64,000 nt of DNA, from NCBI RefSeq assembly GCF_000372745.1, contig NZ_KB889682.1, forward strand, positions 1 to 64,000. The letters run 5' to 3'. Under the pieces are notes generated by a model that saw only the letters and a list, made by a program, of their open reading frames with translations, searched no databases and was not told where the DNA came from. Below are positions 15,067 through 23,217 of this stretch, in pieces. The position numbers and the translations under genes are program-made. Within the stretch, counting starts at the first letter, position 1. Every line of letters begins with the position of its first letter. The DNA comes from Embleya scabrispora DSM 41855. GTDB taxonomy: Bacteria > Actinomycetota > Actinomycetes > Streptomycetales > Streptomycetaceae.

Positions 15067-16797
15067 TCAGCCTCGGTCAAGCGGGGGCGTGCGCGGCGGC
15101 GATGTGCGCCTTTCCCCCGTCGCCTCGAACGCGGCGGCGATCGCGAGGAGCCTGGTGTCGTCGTAGGCTCGTCCGGCGAACGTGAGCCCGACCGGCATTC
15201 CGATGTCGTGCATCGTCCCCATGGGTACGGTGATCGTGGGGATGCCGAGGTGGCGTGGGACGAGGTTGCCGTTGGCCACCCATACCCCGTTCAGCCAGCC
15301 CAGATCGGCCGATGCCGGGTTGACGTCCATGTTCGCGAGGCCGACATCCGCGACAGCCGGGAACACGACCCCGTCGAGTTCCCGCTCGTCCATCCACTCT
15401 TCGAGGTCGATGCGCCTGGTTTCCTCCAGCCCCCGCAGACCCGCTTCCAGTTCGGGAATGTCCGTCAACGCGGCGTACGCGTGCTCGCGCACCCGCTGGG
15501 GATATTCGGCGATGTCGTCATCGAAGCCGGTGTAGCGGTCCGGCAGGGCGCCGACCGGGTGGGGAAAGATCGTCGCGCCGTCGACGCCTGCGAGGGTCGA
15601 CAGTGCAGGATCGCCATTGGCCCGGAGGAAGTCTTCCCATGCCCACGCCGAGAGATCGACGATCTCCCGGATGAGGAACGCAGGACCGACGAGTCCTCGG
15701 GTCTTCACCGTGGGAGCGCCGGGCCGGTCGCCTTCGTAGTTCGAGACGACCGGGAAATCGACCTCGAGCACGTCTGCTCCGGCCGCTTCAAGATCGCGGC
15801 GTGCTGCATTCCACAGCTCGACAACCGACGCGCGGGTATGGATGCGCTGCCCCGTGGGACCTCCGATTCCTCCCTCGGGGTTCGTGCCGGCCCCGGGGTC
15901 GGCATTGATGTACATCGCCGGGACGCCGAGGCGGATTCCGGAAAGCGTGCGGTTCGCGGCCACCGCATCCGCGGGCGCGAGAGACGGATAGGCCTTCGGG
16001 CGCACATCGGAAGCGGCGGGAAGGGATATCCAGGGCTGGGCTCGCCAGAAGTCGCCGCGACTGTCCTCGTCGTCGCCGACGACCACATCCAGCACTTCGA
16101 GCATGTCGGCCATGGTGCGCGTGTGCGGGACCACGACATCCATCGTGGGCACGAGCGGCCAGTTGCCGCGTACCGAGATCACACCGCGAGACGGCGTGTA
16201 CGCGCACAACGCGTTGTTCGAAGCGGGAGCCCGGCCCGACGACCATGTCTCTTCGGCCAGGCCGAATGCCGCGAACGAGGCGGCCGTGGCGGTCCCCGAC
16301 CCGTTGGACGACCCCGAGCCGAATCCGCTCGTCAACCAGTCGGCGTTGTAGGGACTTTCTGCGCGGCCGTAAACACCTCGCTGCATGCCGCCGTTGGCCA
16401 TCGGTGGCATATTCGTCAGGCCGAGACAGATGGCTCCGCCGGCTCGCAGCCGTTCGATCGTGTACGCGTCGCGTTGCGCGACAAGGTCGGCGAAGGCCGG
16501 GCTGCCGCACGCTGCGGTCAGACCGCGGACGAGGAAGCTGTCCTTCGCCGTGTAGGGAATTCCGTCCAGCGGCCCCCGGACTTCACGTCGCGCCCGGCGC
16601 TCGTCGGACGCGTGGGCTTCGTCGAGGGCTTCGGGATTGATGACGACCATGGCGTTGAGAGCCGTTGCGCTCTCCGGCCGGTCGTACGCCGCGATGCGTG
16701 CGAGGTACGCGTTCACGAGGTCCACGGACCGCGCGGCACCGGATTCGAGGGCGTGGCGTAGCTCTGCGATGGATGCCTCGTAGACCTCGAATGTCAT
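15067..16797 (-). CDS. Amidase-signature family hydrolase
   Basis: 576 residues, long for the family. Lys85 in GIPYTAKDSF is the catalytic Lys. GSGSSNGSGTATAAS (about 160-175) holds the cis-Ser. The nucleophile block reads GLAEETWSSGRAPASNN instead of the common TDTGGSIR, a variant of one amidase branch. The C-terminal half is typical (GLTFAGRAYDDTRLL). It hydrolyses an amide to acid plus ammonia or amine in the cytosol. The start ATG overlaps the stop of the deiminase as ATGA, so it is the last gene of a translationally coupled operon. By context it could deamidate a carbamoyl- or acyl-amine intermediate. Confidence 0.85.
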   Translation of the reverse strand: MTFEVYEASIAELRHALESGAARSVDLVNAYLARIAAYDRPESATALNAMVVINPEALDEAHASDERRARREVRGPLDGIPYTAKDSFLVRGLTAACGSPAFADLVAQRDAYTIERLRAGGAICLGLTNMPPMANGGMQRGVYGRAESPYNADWLTSGFGSGSSNGSGTATAASFAAFGLAEETWSSGRAPASNNALCAYTPSRGVISVRGNWPLVPTMDVVVPHTRTMADMLEVLDVVVGDDEDSRGDFWRAQPWISLPAASDVRPKAYPSLAPADAVAANRTLSGIRLGVPAMYINADPGAGTNPEGGIGGPTGQRIHTRASVVELWNAARRDLEAAGADVLEVDFPVVSNYEGDRPGAPTVKTRGLVGPAFLIREIVDLSAWAWEDFLRANGDPALSTLAGVDGATIFPHPVGALPDRYTGFDDDIAEYPQRVREHAYAALTDIPELEAGLRGLEETRRIDLEEWMDERELDGVVFPAVADVGLANMDVNPASADLGWLNGVWVANGNLVPRHLGIPTITVPMGTMHDIGMPVGLTFAGRAYDDTRLLAIAAAFEATGERRTSPPRTPPLDRG

Positions 16798-17665
16798 CGG
16801 GCGACCTCCTCCGGGGTGAGAGCGGGCTGCTGCTGGGTGATGCAGTGAATACCCCCGCCGCGGGCGAAGATCGCCCGGGAATCGACGGTGACGGCACGCC
16901 GTCCGGGATAGGCCGATTCGAGGGTGTCACGAGCGGCGCGGTCCGCTCGGTCGTCTCCGAATCCGCACGAAATGATTCCTCCGTTGACTACGAGGTGGTT
17001 GACGTAGGAGTAGTCCACGAAACCGTCCTTGTCGCGGATGGCCGTGGGCGCAGGGAGTTCGATGAGCTGGAACCGGCGGCCGGCGGCGTCCGTCTCGTCC
17101 GAGAGCCGAGCGCGCAAGTCGCGGGTCACGGCGAAGTCGGGGTGATCGGGATCGGTCTGCGTGTGCAGCAGCAGCACCCCGGGGGAGGGGATCGTCGCGA
17201 CCATGTCGACGTGGCCCTTCGTTCCGAACAGCTCGTAGTCGCGCGTCAGCCCCCGGGCCGGCCATACGACCTTGGTCGCACCGAGCGTGCGCATGAGCTC
17301 CGCCTCGACGTGGTCTTGGCGCGCGAACGGGTTGCGTCGGGGATCGAGCTGGACCGTCTTCGTCGCCGGCACCGTGCCCTCGCCGTCGACGTGGATGCCG
17401 CCGCCCTCGTTCACCAGCAGGGATCGCACAGCTTCGGCGCCGACCAGATCGGTCACCCGGCGGGCGATGTCGGCGGACCGGCGCCACTCGGACCACTCCG
17501 GGTCGCCCCAGCCGTTGAAGATCCAGTCGACAGCGCCGAGGACGCCCGGCTGTTCGTCGTCGACGACGAACGTCGGGCCGAAGTCCCGCATCCAGAACTC
17601 GTCGAGAGGAGCCTCGACGAGGTCGATGTGTCCGCCCAGCATGCGTGCCTCGGACGTGTCGTCAC
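16794..17665 (-). pseudogene. Agmatine deiminase-like gene with 5' deletion
   Basis: From 17642 the frame reads LGGHIDLVEAPLDEFWMRDFGPTF and contains the catalytic motifs of agmatine/peptidyl-arginine deiminases: NEGGGIHVDGEGT, FGTKGHVDM (His) and GGGIHC (Cys) at the C-terminus. The first 70-80 residues of the family, with the PAEWAPHERTWMAWP block, are missing. At 17665 a GTG overlaps the kinase-fusion stop as GTGA and opens VTTRPRHA, a plausible true N-terminus, but it is out of frame with the rest. An internal deletion of roughly 200 bp therefore seems to have fused start and body out of frame. Translation from ATG 17642 could still make a 282-residue protein lacking one propeller blade. 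Product expected: N-carbamoylputrescine from agmatine. Confidence 0.7.
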
Positions 17666-20600
17666 CATCCCTCGGTGAGGACGCGATCGAGAGCGGCGAC
17701 CGCGTAGTCGGCGCTCTCGGCCGTGATGCACAGGGGCGGTTTGACCTTCAGAACGTTCGATCGTTCGGACGTGGTGAGGACGATCACGCCGAGTTCCCTC
17801 AGGCGTTCGCAGATCGCTGCGGCTTCCTGCGCCGCCGGTTCGAGGGTGTCGCGGTCGCGGACCAGTTCCACGCCGAGATAAAGGCCTTCGCCGTGGATCG
17901 GCCCGATGATCCCGTGCCGTTCCGCGAGCGCCTGGAAACCGGCCGCAAGGCGACGACCGATCTCCTGCGCGTTCCGTTGAGTGCCCTCGGCCTCCATGGC
18001 GTCGAGCACCGCGAGCCCGACGCGGCAGGAGAGCGGATTTCCGCCTGTCGAGGAGAAGAACTGCCCCTGGGAGGTGAGGGCGTCGGCCACGGCCCGCGAG
18101 GTGATGACTCCCCCGATGGGGAAACCGTTGCCCATCGGCTTCGCGATGGCGATGAGATCCGGTATGACTGCGGACCGCTCGAATCCCCAGAAGCCCGACC
18201 CCGTGCGCCCGAAGCCGACCTGGACCTCATCGGCGATGCACAAGCCGCCCGCCGCGCGTACCCGCGCGTAGACATCGGCGAGATATCCCTCCGGCAGCAG
18301 GACTCCGCCGGCGTTGCCGAGCACCGATTCGCAGATGAATCCGGCCACCGGGCGGCCACGGTGTGCGAGCCGGTCCAGATCGGCTCCGAGATCCGCGGCG
18401 TAGCGAGCGCCGACCGACCGGTCCTCCGCCGCGCCCCGGTATGTACCGCGGAAGCGGTTGGGAACGTCCGCGACGTGAATCCACTCGGGACGTGTATCGA
18501 GAGCGTACGGGTTGTCGTACGCGCTGGTGGTGACCGCGTCACTGGCCATTGTCCACCCGTGATAAGCCTCCCGGAGTGCGACGACGGTCTTGCGGCCGGT
18601 CGTCGCTTGCACGAGCCGCAGGGCGAGATCGACAGCCTCGGATCCGGAGTTCACGAGCACGACGGTGTCGAGCGGCGAATCCGGAGGAAGCAGCGCGAGA
18701 AGTCGCTCACTGTATTCGGCCAGCTCGCGGTAGAGAAAGCGCGAGTTCGTGTTGAGGATGCGAATCTGCCGGTCGACGGCGTCGGCGATACCCGGGTGCC
18801 CGTGCCCGAGGCCGGCCACGTTGTTGACGAGATCGACGTAGGCGCGGCCCGTGGTGTCGACGAGGTGGTGACGCCAACCGCGTTGGATCTGCATCGGATG
18901 CTCGTAGTAGCGCTCCTGAGCGCCGGCGAGGATCTGCTCGCGGCGTCGCTGTTCGTCGGCCGACTCGTCCCGCTCGGCCTGCAAGGGGAGGCCGAGCAGA
19001 CCGGCCGGGTCGCGGGCGAGAGCCGACCATGCCGGTACCCGCTCCGGCGTGACCAGTCCCGAACGCCCGGTGTCCGGTTCCTTGACTGCGTCGACGGGCG
19101 GCGACGCGCCTTCGACCGCGTCAGCGCGAATGAGGGTGACGCACAGGCAGCGGGATTCCGACGCGGAGGGGAGCACGCCCAGGCGCGTTCCCGGCGAAAG
19201 CACACTGTTCACTTCGACATCGACGGAAAAACCGTCGATGTCGAGATACCAACCGTCGCCGAGGCGGAGCCTGACGCCGTGCTCGCCCGTGGCGAACACG
19301 GTGGCTTCGACGGGAGTCGTCACTACGAGCCGGGGCCCTGGGGCAACATGCAGTTCCGTGCCGATGGGCCAGGTCGCCGCGGCGTCCGGGAAGTCGATCG
19401 TCGTGCGCGTGAGGCGGTAGACGCCGAAGGGAAGCACCGCGACCGCGGCGCCACCGGCGAAGGCTCGCGCCACGAGGCCGTCCTCCGCGTCGGCGTCAAG
19501 CCACCGCCCGGCATCCAGCCACGGGCTCTCCACACCGGCGTCCACCACGACAACGTCGCCGGCGATCTCGGGCAGCAGCGAACGGACAGGCAAGGACTGG
19601 GCGCGTTTCGCGTGAGGCTCCGGGGCATCCGAGCCGAGGCGATCCGGCACCGCGAGAGGGTCGGCGGAGCGAAGACGCCCGGTCATGTGCTCGACGGCCT
19701 CGGCAAGCGGCAGAGACGTCGCCGCATCGAAGATCGCCTGCTCGACGCGGATTCGGTCGCGTGCGTACGCGTTGTTGCCGTCGATCTCCAGTTGCCGCCA
19801 TCCGCCGGCGACGAGGATGGCGCCGCGCAGGACGATGAGCGGCCACAGGGCTCGCGCCTCGGCGTCCGACAGCGGCGCACGGGAATGGAACGCCTCGACC
19901 GCGTCGAACACGCGCAGCGGACGCTCCGGTTCGTGATGCAGCAGCGACGACGCCGTGATCGCGAGCTCTGCGACGCGCCAGCCATAGGCGAGGTCACCGA
20001 GATCGAGCACGACGCGGGGGTGCAGACGGCCGTCCTCCCCGCGTATCCCCATGACATTGTCGTCGGTGAGATCACCGTGGATCGCTTGGACCGGTAGGCC
20101 GCTCGCGACTTCGTCAAGGACGGATCGGGCCTCGTCGGCAGCGGCGGTCACGCGATGACGGAGCGCGCGATCGCGGATCGCGGGCGCACACCTCCCGACT
20201 TCCTGATGCGCGACCGCCATGACCCACATGTGCTCGCGGTCGAGTCCCGGATGCGCGAGAGTTGCGAGCGCGTTCACGGACGAGGCCGCGAGAGCGCCGA
20301 ACTCCCGCAGCACCACGGGGGCGAAGTAACCTGCGTCGAGCATCGGTTCGCCGTCTGCGAACTCACTGCGCCGAACGGCATACCCGCCGCCACTGCGCTG
20401 TGTCAGCTCCCCGTTCGAACCGGCCAGGACAAAAGGAACGGGGATACCCGCGGCGCGATAGGCGTCCAGCGCGGCGTGCTGGGCATCACGGGCGTCGTCC
20501 CCGAAGGCCGGGTTGTCGATCCGCAGCACGCTGCGCGTTCCGTCGGGTTCCCACAGGAGGAAATTGCGGTCCTGGTTGCTGCCCAGCTCGCGCGCCACCG

Positions 20601-20688
20601 CCTCAATGCCGTAGCAGTCCCGCGCGATGGTCTCCGCGTCCGTCTCGGAGACGGCCAGCCGCACCGATGCGCTGTGTCTGTCGTTCAC
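17662..20688 (-). CDS. Kinase/M23-like/PLP phospho-lyase three-domain fusion
   Basis: About 1008 residues from GTG 20688, which overlaps the dipeptidase stop (GTGA). A second GTG lies 9 bases upstream. Domain 1 (about 1-340) is an aminoglycoside phosphotransferase-type kinase with AIHGDLTDDNVMG (near 205) and VVLDLGDLAYGW. Domain 2 (about 365-520) is beta-rich and resembles the duplicated hybrid fold of M23 peptidases without visible metal ligands. Domain 3 (about 570-1008) is a class III aminotransferase fold with ADEVQVGFGRTG and PLP Lys near 850 in IAIAKPMGNG. Domain 3 resembles the phospho-lyases that act on phosphoethanolamine and phosphohydroxylysine. Inferred role: phosphorylate an amino alcohol or hydroxy-amine, then eliminate phosphate and ammonia to give an aldehyde or ketone. 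Confidence 0.8.
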   Translation of the reverse strand: MNDRHSASVRLAVSETDAETIARDCYGIEAVARELGSNQDRNFLLWEPDGTRSVLRIDNPAFGDDARDAQHAALDAYRAAGIPVPFVLAGSNGELTQRSGGGYAVRRSEFADGEPMLDAGYFAPVVLREFGALAASSVNALATLAHPGLDREHMWVMAVAHQEVGRCAPAIRDRALRHRVTAAADEARSVLDEVASGLPVQAIHGDLTDDNVMGIRGEDGRLHPRVVLDLGDLAYGWRVAELAITASSLLHHEPERPLRVFDAVEAFHSRAPLSDAEARALWPLIVLRGAILVAGGWRQLEIDGNNAYARDRIRVEQAIFDAATSLPLAEAVEHMTGRLRSADPLAVPDRLGSDAPEPHAKRAQSLPVRSLLPEIAGDVVVVDAGVESPWLDAGRWLDADAEDGLVARAFAGGAAVAVLPFGVYRLTRTTIDFPDAAATWPIGTELHVAPGPRLVVTTPVEATVFATGEHGVRLRLGDGWYLDIDGFSVDVEVNSVLSPGTRLGVLPSASESRCLCVTLIRADAVEGASPPVDAVKEPDTGRSGLVTPERVPAWSALARDPAGLLGLPLQAERDESADEQRRREQILAGAQERYYEHPMQIQRGWRHHLVDTTGRAYVDLVNNVAGLGHGHPGIADAVDRQIRILNTNSRFLYRELAEYSERLLALLPPDSPLDTVVLVNSGSEAVDLALRLVQATTGRKTVVALREAYHGWTMASDAVTTSAYDNPYALDTRPEWIHVADVPNRFRGTYRGAAEDRSVGARYAADLGADLDRLAHRGRPVAGFICESVLGNAGGVLLPEGYLADVYARVRAAGGLCIADEVQVGFGRTGSGFWGFERSAVIPDLIAIAKPMGNGFPIGGVITSRAVADALTSQGQFFSSTGGNPLSCRVGLAVLDAMEAEGTQRNAQEIGRRLAAGFQALAERHGIIGPIHGEGLYLGVELVRDRDTLEPAAQEAAAICERLRELGVIVLTTSERSNVLKVKPPLCITAESADYAVAALDRVLTEGW

Positions 20689-21737
20689 GCGGTCCACGTC
20701 CCGCTGCCGTCGGAGGTGCCCTGGAGGAAGGAGAGGTGATCCGCGTCGGAGACCTCCAGCACGCGCAGGATGTTGCCGTGGCCGAGGCGCTCGAGGTCGG
20801 GTTCGCTCCAGCCGCGGCGGCGAAGCTCGTGCAGCAGCTCCTGGTAGCGCGAGACGTCTTCAAGACCTGCCGGCATCCGGTCGGTTCCGTCGTAGTCGGC
20901 ACCGATGCCCACCGCATGGACGCCCGCGACCTCGCGCACGTGCTCAATGTGATCGGCTACATCGGCGACGCCCACCGGGGGCATCTCCCCCTGCTCACCG
21001 GCACGCTCCCATGCGTAGCATTCGGCGGTGAGGAACGACGGGACGAAGGCGACCATGACGACCCCCTCAGCGGCGCCGACGGCGGCCAGAACATCGTCGG
21101 GGACATTACGGGGGTGGTCGCAGATCCGGCGGGCGCCCGAGTGGCTCACGATCATGGGCCGCGTGCTCACGGCCAGCGTGTCACGCATCGTCGCGGGGGA
21201 GACGTGGGCGAGATCCACCAGGACGCCGATCCGGTTCATCTCCCTGACGACATCCCGGCCGAAGTCGGTGAGGCCCCCGTGCCGTGCGTCGTCCGTCGCC
21301 GAGTCCGCCCAGTGCGTGGTCCGTGACCAGGTGAGGGTGAGATAGCGCGCTCCGAGCCGGGCGTACTGACGCAGCACGGCGAGCGAGCCACCCAGTTGCG
21401 CCCCGCCTTCGACCCCGATCAGGGAGGCGATTCGTCCCTCGTCGAAGGCAGCGCGTACATCCGCCGCTGTCCGGGCGAACCGTAGCCGAGTGGGGTAGGA
21501 GTCGACGAGACGGTGGACAAAGTCGATCTGTTCGAGCGTCGCCGTCACCTGATCCGCGCCCACGAGTTCCGGATCGACCCATACCGACCAGAACTGTCCG
21601 CCGACGCCGCCGGCCGTCAGCCGTGGGAGATCGGTGTGCAGCCCCGGCACGTGCTCGTTGAGTCCTGCCGAGGCGTAACCGTGGCGTGCGCGACGCGCCC
21701 ACGCGAGGTCATTGTGCCCGTCGATGACCAGAATCAT
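20685..21737 (-). CDS. Membrane dipeptidase-like (M19) Zn dipeptidase
   Basis: About 350 residues. ATG 21737 is preferred, with AGAAAGG upstream and the metal motif close to the N-terminus as in homologues. A GTG at 21770 overlapping the previous stop (GTGA) is an alternative. M19 ligands are all visible: DGHND (HxD), GVEGG (Glu), DLAHVS (His) and SHSGAR (His). The family hydrolyses dipeptides, often with a D-residue at the C-terminal position. No signal peptide or lipobox, so cytosolic. It fits an operon that digests imported peptides, between an SxxK hydrolase and the kinase/phospho-lyase. Confidence 0.88.
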   Translation of the reverse strand: MILVIDGHNDLAWARRARHGYASAGLNEHVPGLHTDLPRLTAGGVGGQFWSVWVDPELVGADQVTATLEQIDFVHRLVDSYPTRLRFARTAADVRAAFDEGRIASLIGVEGGAQLGGSLAVLRQYARLGARYLTLTWSRTTHWADSATDDARHGGLTDFGRDVVREMNRIGVLVDLAHVSPATMRDTLAVSTRPMIVSHSGARRICDHPRNVPDDVLAAVGAAEGVVMVAFVPSFLTAECYAWERAGEQGEMPPVGVADVADHIEHVREVAGVHAVGIGADYDGTDRMPAGLEDVSRYQELLHELRRRGWSEPDLERLGHGNILRVLEVSDADHLSFLQGTSDGSGTWTA

Positions 21738-21766
21738 CCGAGGCGCACCTTTCTCTGGTTCTGACG

Positions 21767-23164
21767 TCACGGCGTGAACGTCCGGTACAGCGGATACCCC
21801 GACAGCGTCGCCCGGGTCGCCTTGCCGTCGAGGACGACGTCGAAGGCCAGCCGCTCCGGTGAACGCTCGTCCTCACCGATGCGGAAGCTGCCGTCGGGCA
21901 GCGGAACCAGCGGCTCGCCGAGGTCGCTCGCGAAGTCGCCCTGCCAGACCCAGAGACGGCCTCCGCTGCACTGCACCCGGATGTTGGAAAGCCACGGGTT
22001 GTAGCCGCGGTAATGGCCGACGATGGGCTTCCATTCCGCAGGCGGCTCCTCGATGACGCTGGGCTCCCGCGGCGCTTCCTCCATCGCGGACTCGGGCAGC
22101 ACGAGCGCGGGCGACGGGCGACCGGACAGCGCGGCGTCGACCCAATCGATCGCGAAGTGGGCGACGTCCGACCACGCTCCGCTGCCGTTCGCGAGGACGA
22201 CGGCGCCGAGACCCCGTTCGCGGTCGCAGACGAGAGCGGCGTTGTAGCCGACCATTCCTCCGGTGTGCGCGACGTACTCGCGGCCCGCACGCTTGTACAC
22301 ATACATGCCGAGCCCGTAGGTGTAGGGCGGTTCCTCGGCCTCGACGCAGTCGGTGATCATCTCGTGCAGGCTGTCGGTCCGCAGAAGGCGGACGCCGCCC
22401 GGGCCGCTGCCGTCCCCCAGTAGGAGTCGTATCCACGCGGTCATCTCCGAGGGCGTGGAGGCGATGCTGCCGTCGGCGGTGGCCGTCTCGAGCCAGTTCG
22501 CCGGTGCCAGTCCATCAGCGCGACGAGGCGCCCGGTCGTCGTAGAAGGGACCGTAGCCGACGGCGAGACGGCGGCGTGTGTCGTGCGTGATCGCCGCGTC
22601 CGATCCCGTCATTCCGAGCGGATCGAGCAGGCGCTCGGCGAGTACTTGCTCGTAGGGCCGGCGGTGGACCGCCTGCAGAACGAGACCGAGCGCCTTGTAA
22701 CCCGTGTTGGAGTAGTAGTGCCAGGTACCGGGTGGGGTCGTCGCTTCCGTGTCGCGGAGCGCCCAGACCTCGAATGCGGACTCGCCCGTGTACTCCGCGC
22801 CGCCGACGATACCCGCTGTGTGGTTCAGCAGATGCCGGACGGTGATCGGCGCGAACCTCGACTTCACCGTGAACCAGGGCAGGTAGCGGGTCACCGGTGC
22901 GTCCAGGTCGAGCAGCCCGCTGTCACGTGCCTGAAGGATCAGTGCCGCCGTGAAACCCTTGGAGATCGAACCGATCTCGAAGAGCGTGTCGTCACGCACG
23001 GGGCTCCCGGCGGCGAGGTCGGCGAATCCGGCGGACGTCTGTGCGAGAACCCCGTGCCGGTCCGTGATCGCCAGGGAGAGACCAGCCGCCCACGAGGTGT
23101 CCTCCAGCACCCCGCGAACGGCCTTGGTGAAGTCGGGAGCAAGGGTGATCTTGCTGATCGCCAT
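21767..23164 (-). CDS. Serine beta-lactamase-like hydrolase (D-aminopeptidase/esterase type)
   Basis: 465 residues, class C beta-lactamase/DD-peptidase fold. SxxK is Ser66-Ile-Ser-Lys69 in EIGSISKGF. The Tyr-x-Asn motif is Tyr151-Ser-Asn153, and HTGG near residue 300 is the third motif. A C-terminal beta-domain follows (about 360-465). There is no signal peptide, so it is not a cell-wall DD-carboxypeptidase. Cytosolic relatives are D-aminopeptidases, D-amino acid amidases or esterases. Next to a D-aminoacylase and an M19 dipeptidase, a D-peptide-directed role is the best guess. A GAGAAG site precedes the ATG. Confidence 0.83.
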   Translation of the reverse strand: MAISKITLAPDFTKAVRGVLEDTSWAAGLSLAITDRHGVLAQTSAGFADLAAGSPVRDDTLFEIGSISKGFTAALILQARDSGLLDLDAPVTRYLPWFTVKSRFAPITVRHLLNHTAGIVGGAEYTGESAFEVWALRDTEATTPPGTWHYYSNTGYKALGLVLQAVHRRPYEQVLAERLLDPLGMTGSDAAITHDTRRRLAVGYGPFYDDRAPRRADGLAPANWLETATADGSIASTPSEMTAWIRLLLGDGSGPGGVRLLRTDSLHEMITDCVEAEEPPYTYGLGMYVYKRAGREYVAHTGGMVGYNAALVCDRERGLGAVVLANGSGAWSDVAHFAIDWVDAALSGRPSPALVLPESAMEEAPREPSVIEEPPAEWKPIVGHYRGYNPWLSNIRVQCSGGRLWVWQGDFASDLGEPLVPLPDGSFRIGEDERSPERLAFDVVLDGKATRATLSGYPLYRTFTP

Positions 23165-23217
23165 GTGTTCTTCTCCGTGAAGTGATGATGAATGCTGCGG
23201 GGGCGTCCTCGGGTGCG

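Noticed and set aside
14644-16761. A long plus-strand open frame over the amidase gene
   Set aside because: The minus strand encodes a motif-complete amidase; the plus frame is Arg/Gly-rich noise.
17272-20097. A 2.8-kb open frame on the plus strand, antisense to the kinase/phospho-lyase fusion
   Set aside because: No family motif or ribosome binding site. The minus-strand frame carries clear catalytic motifs, and long antisense frames are normal at this GC content.
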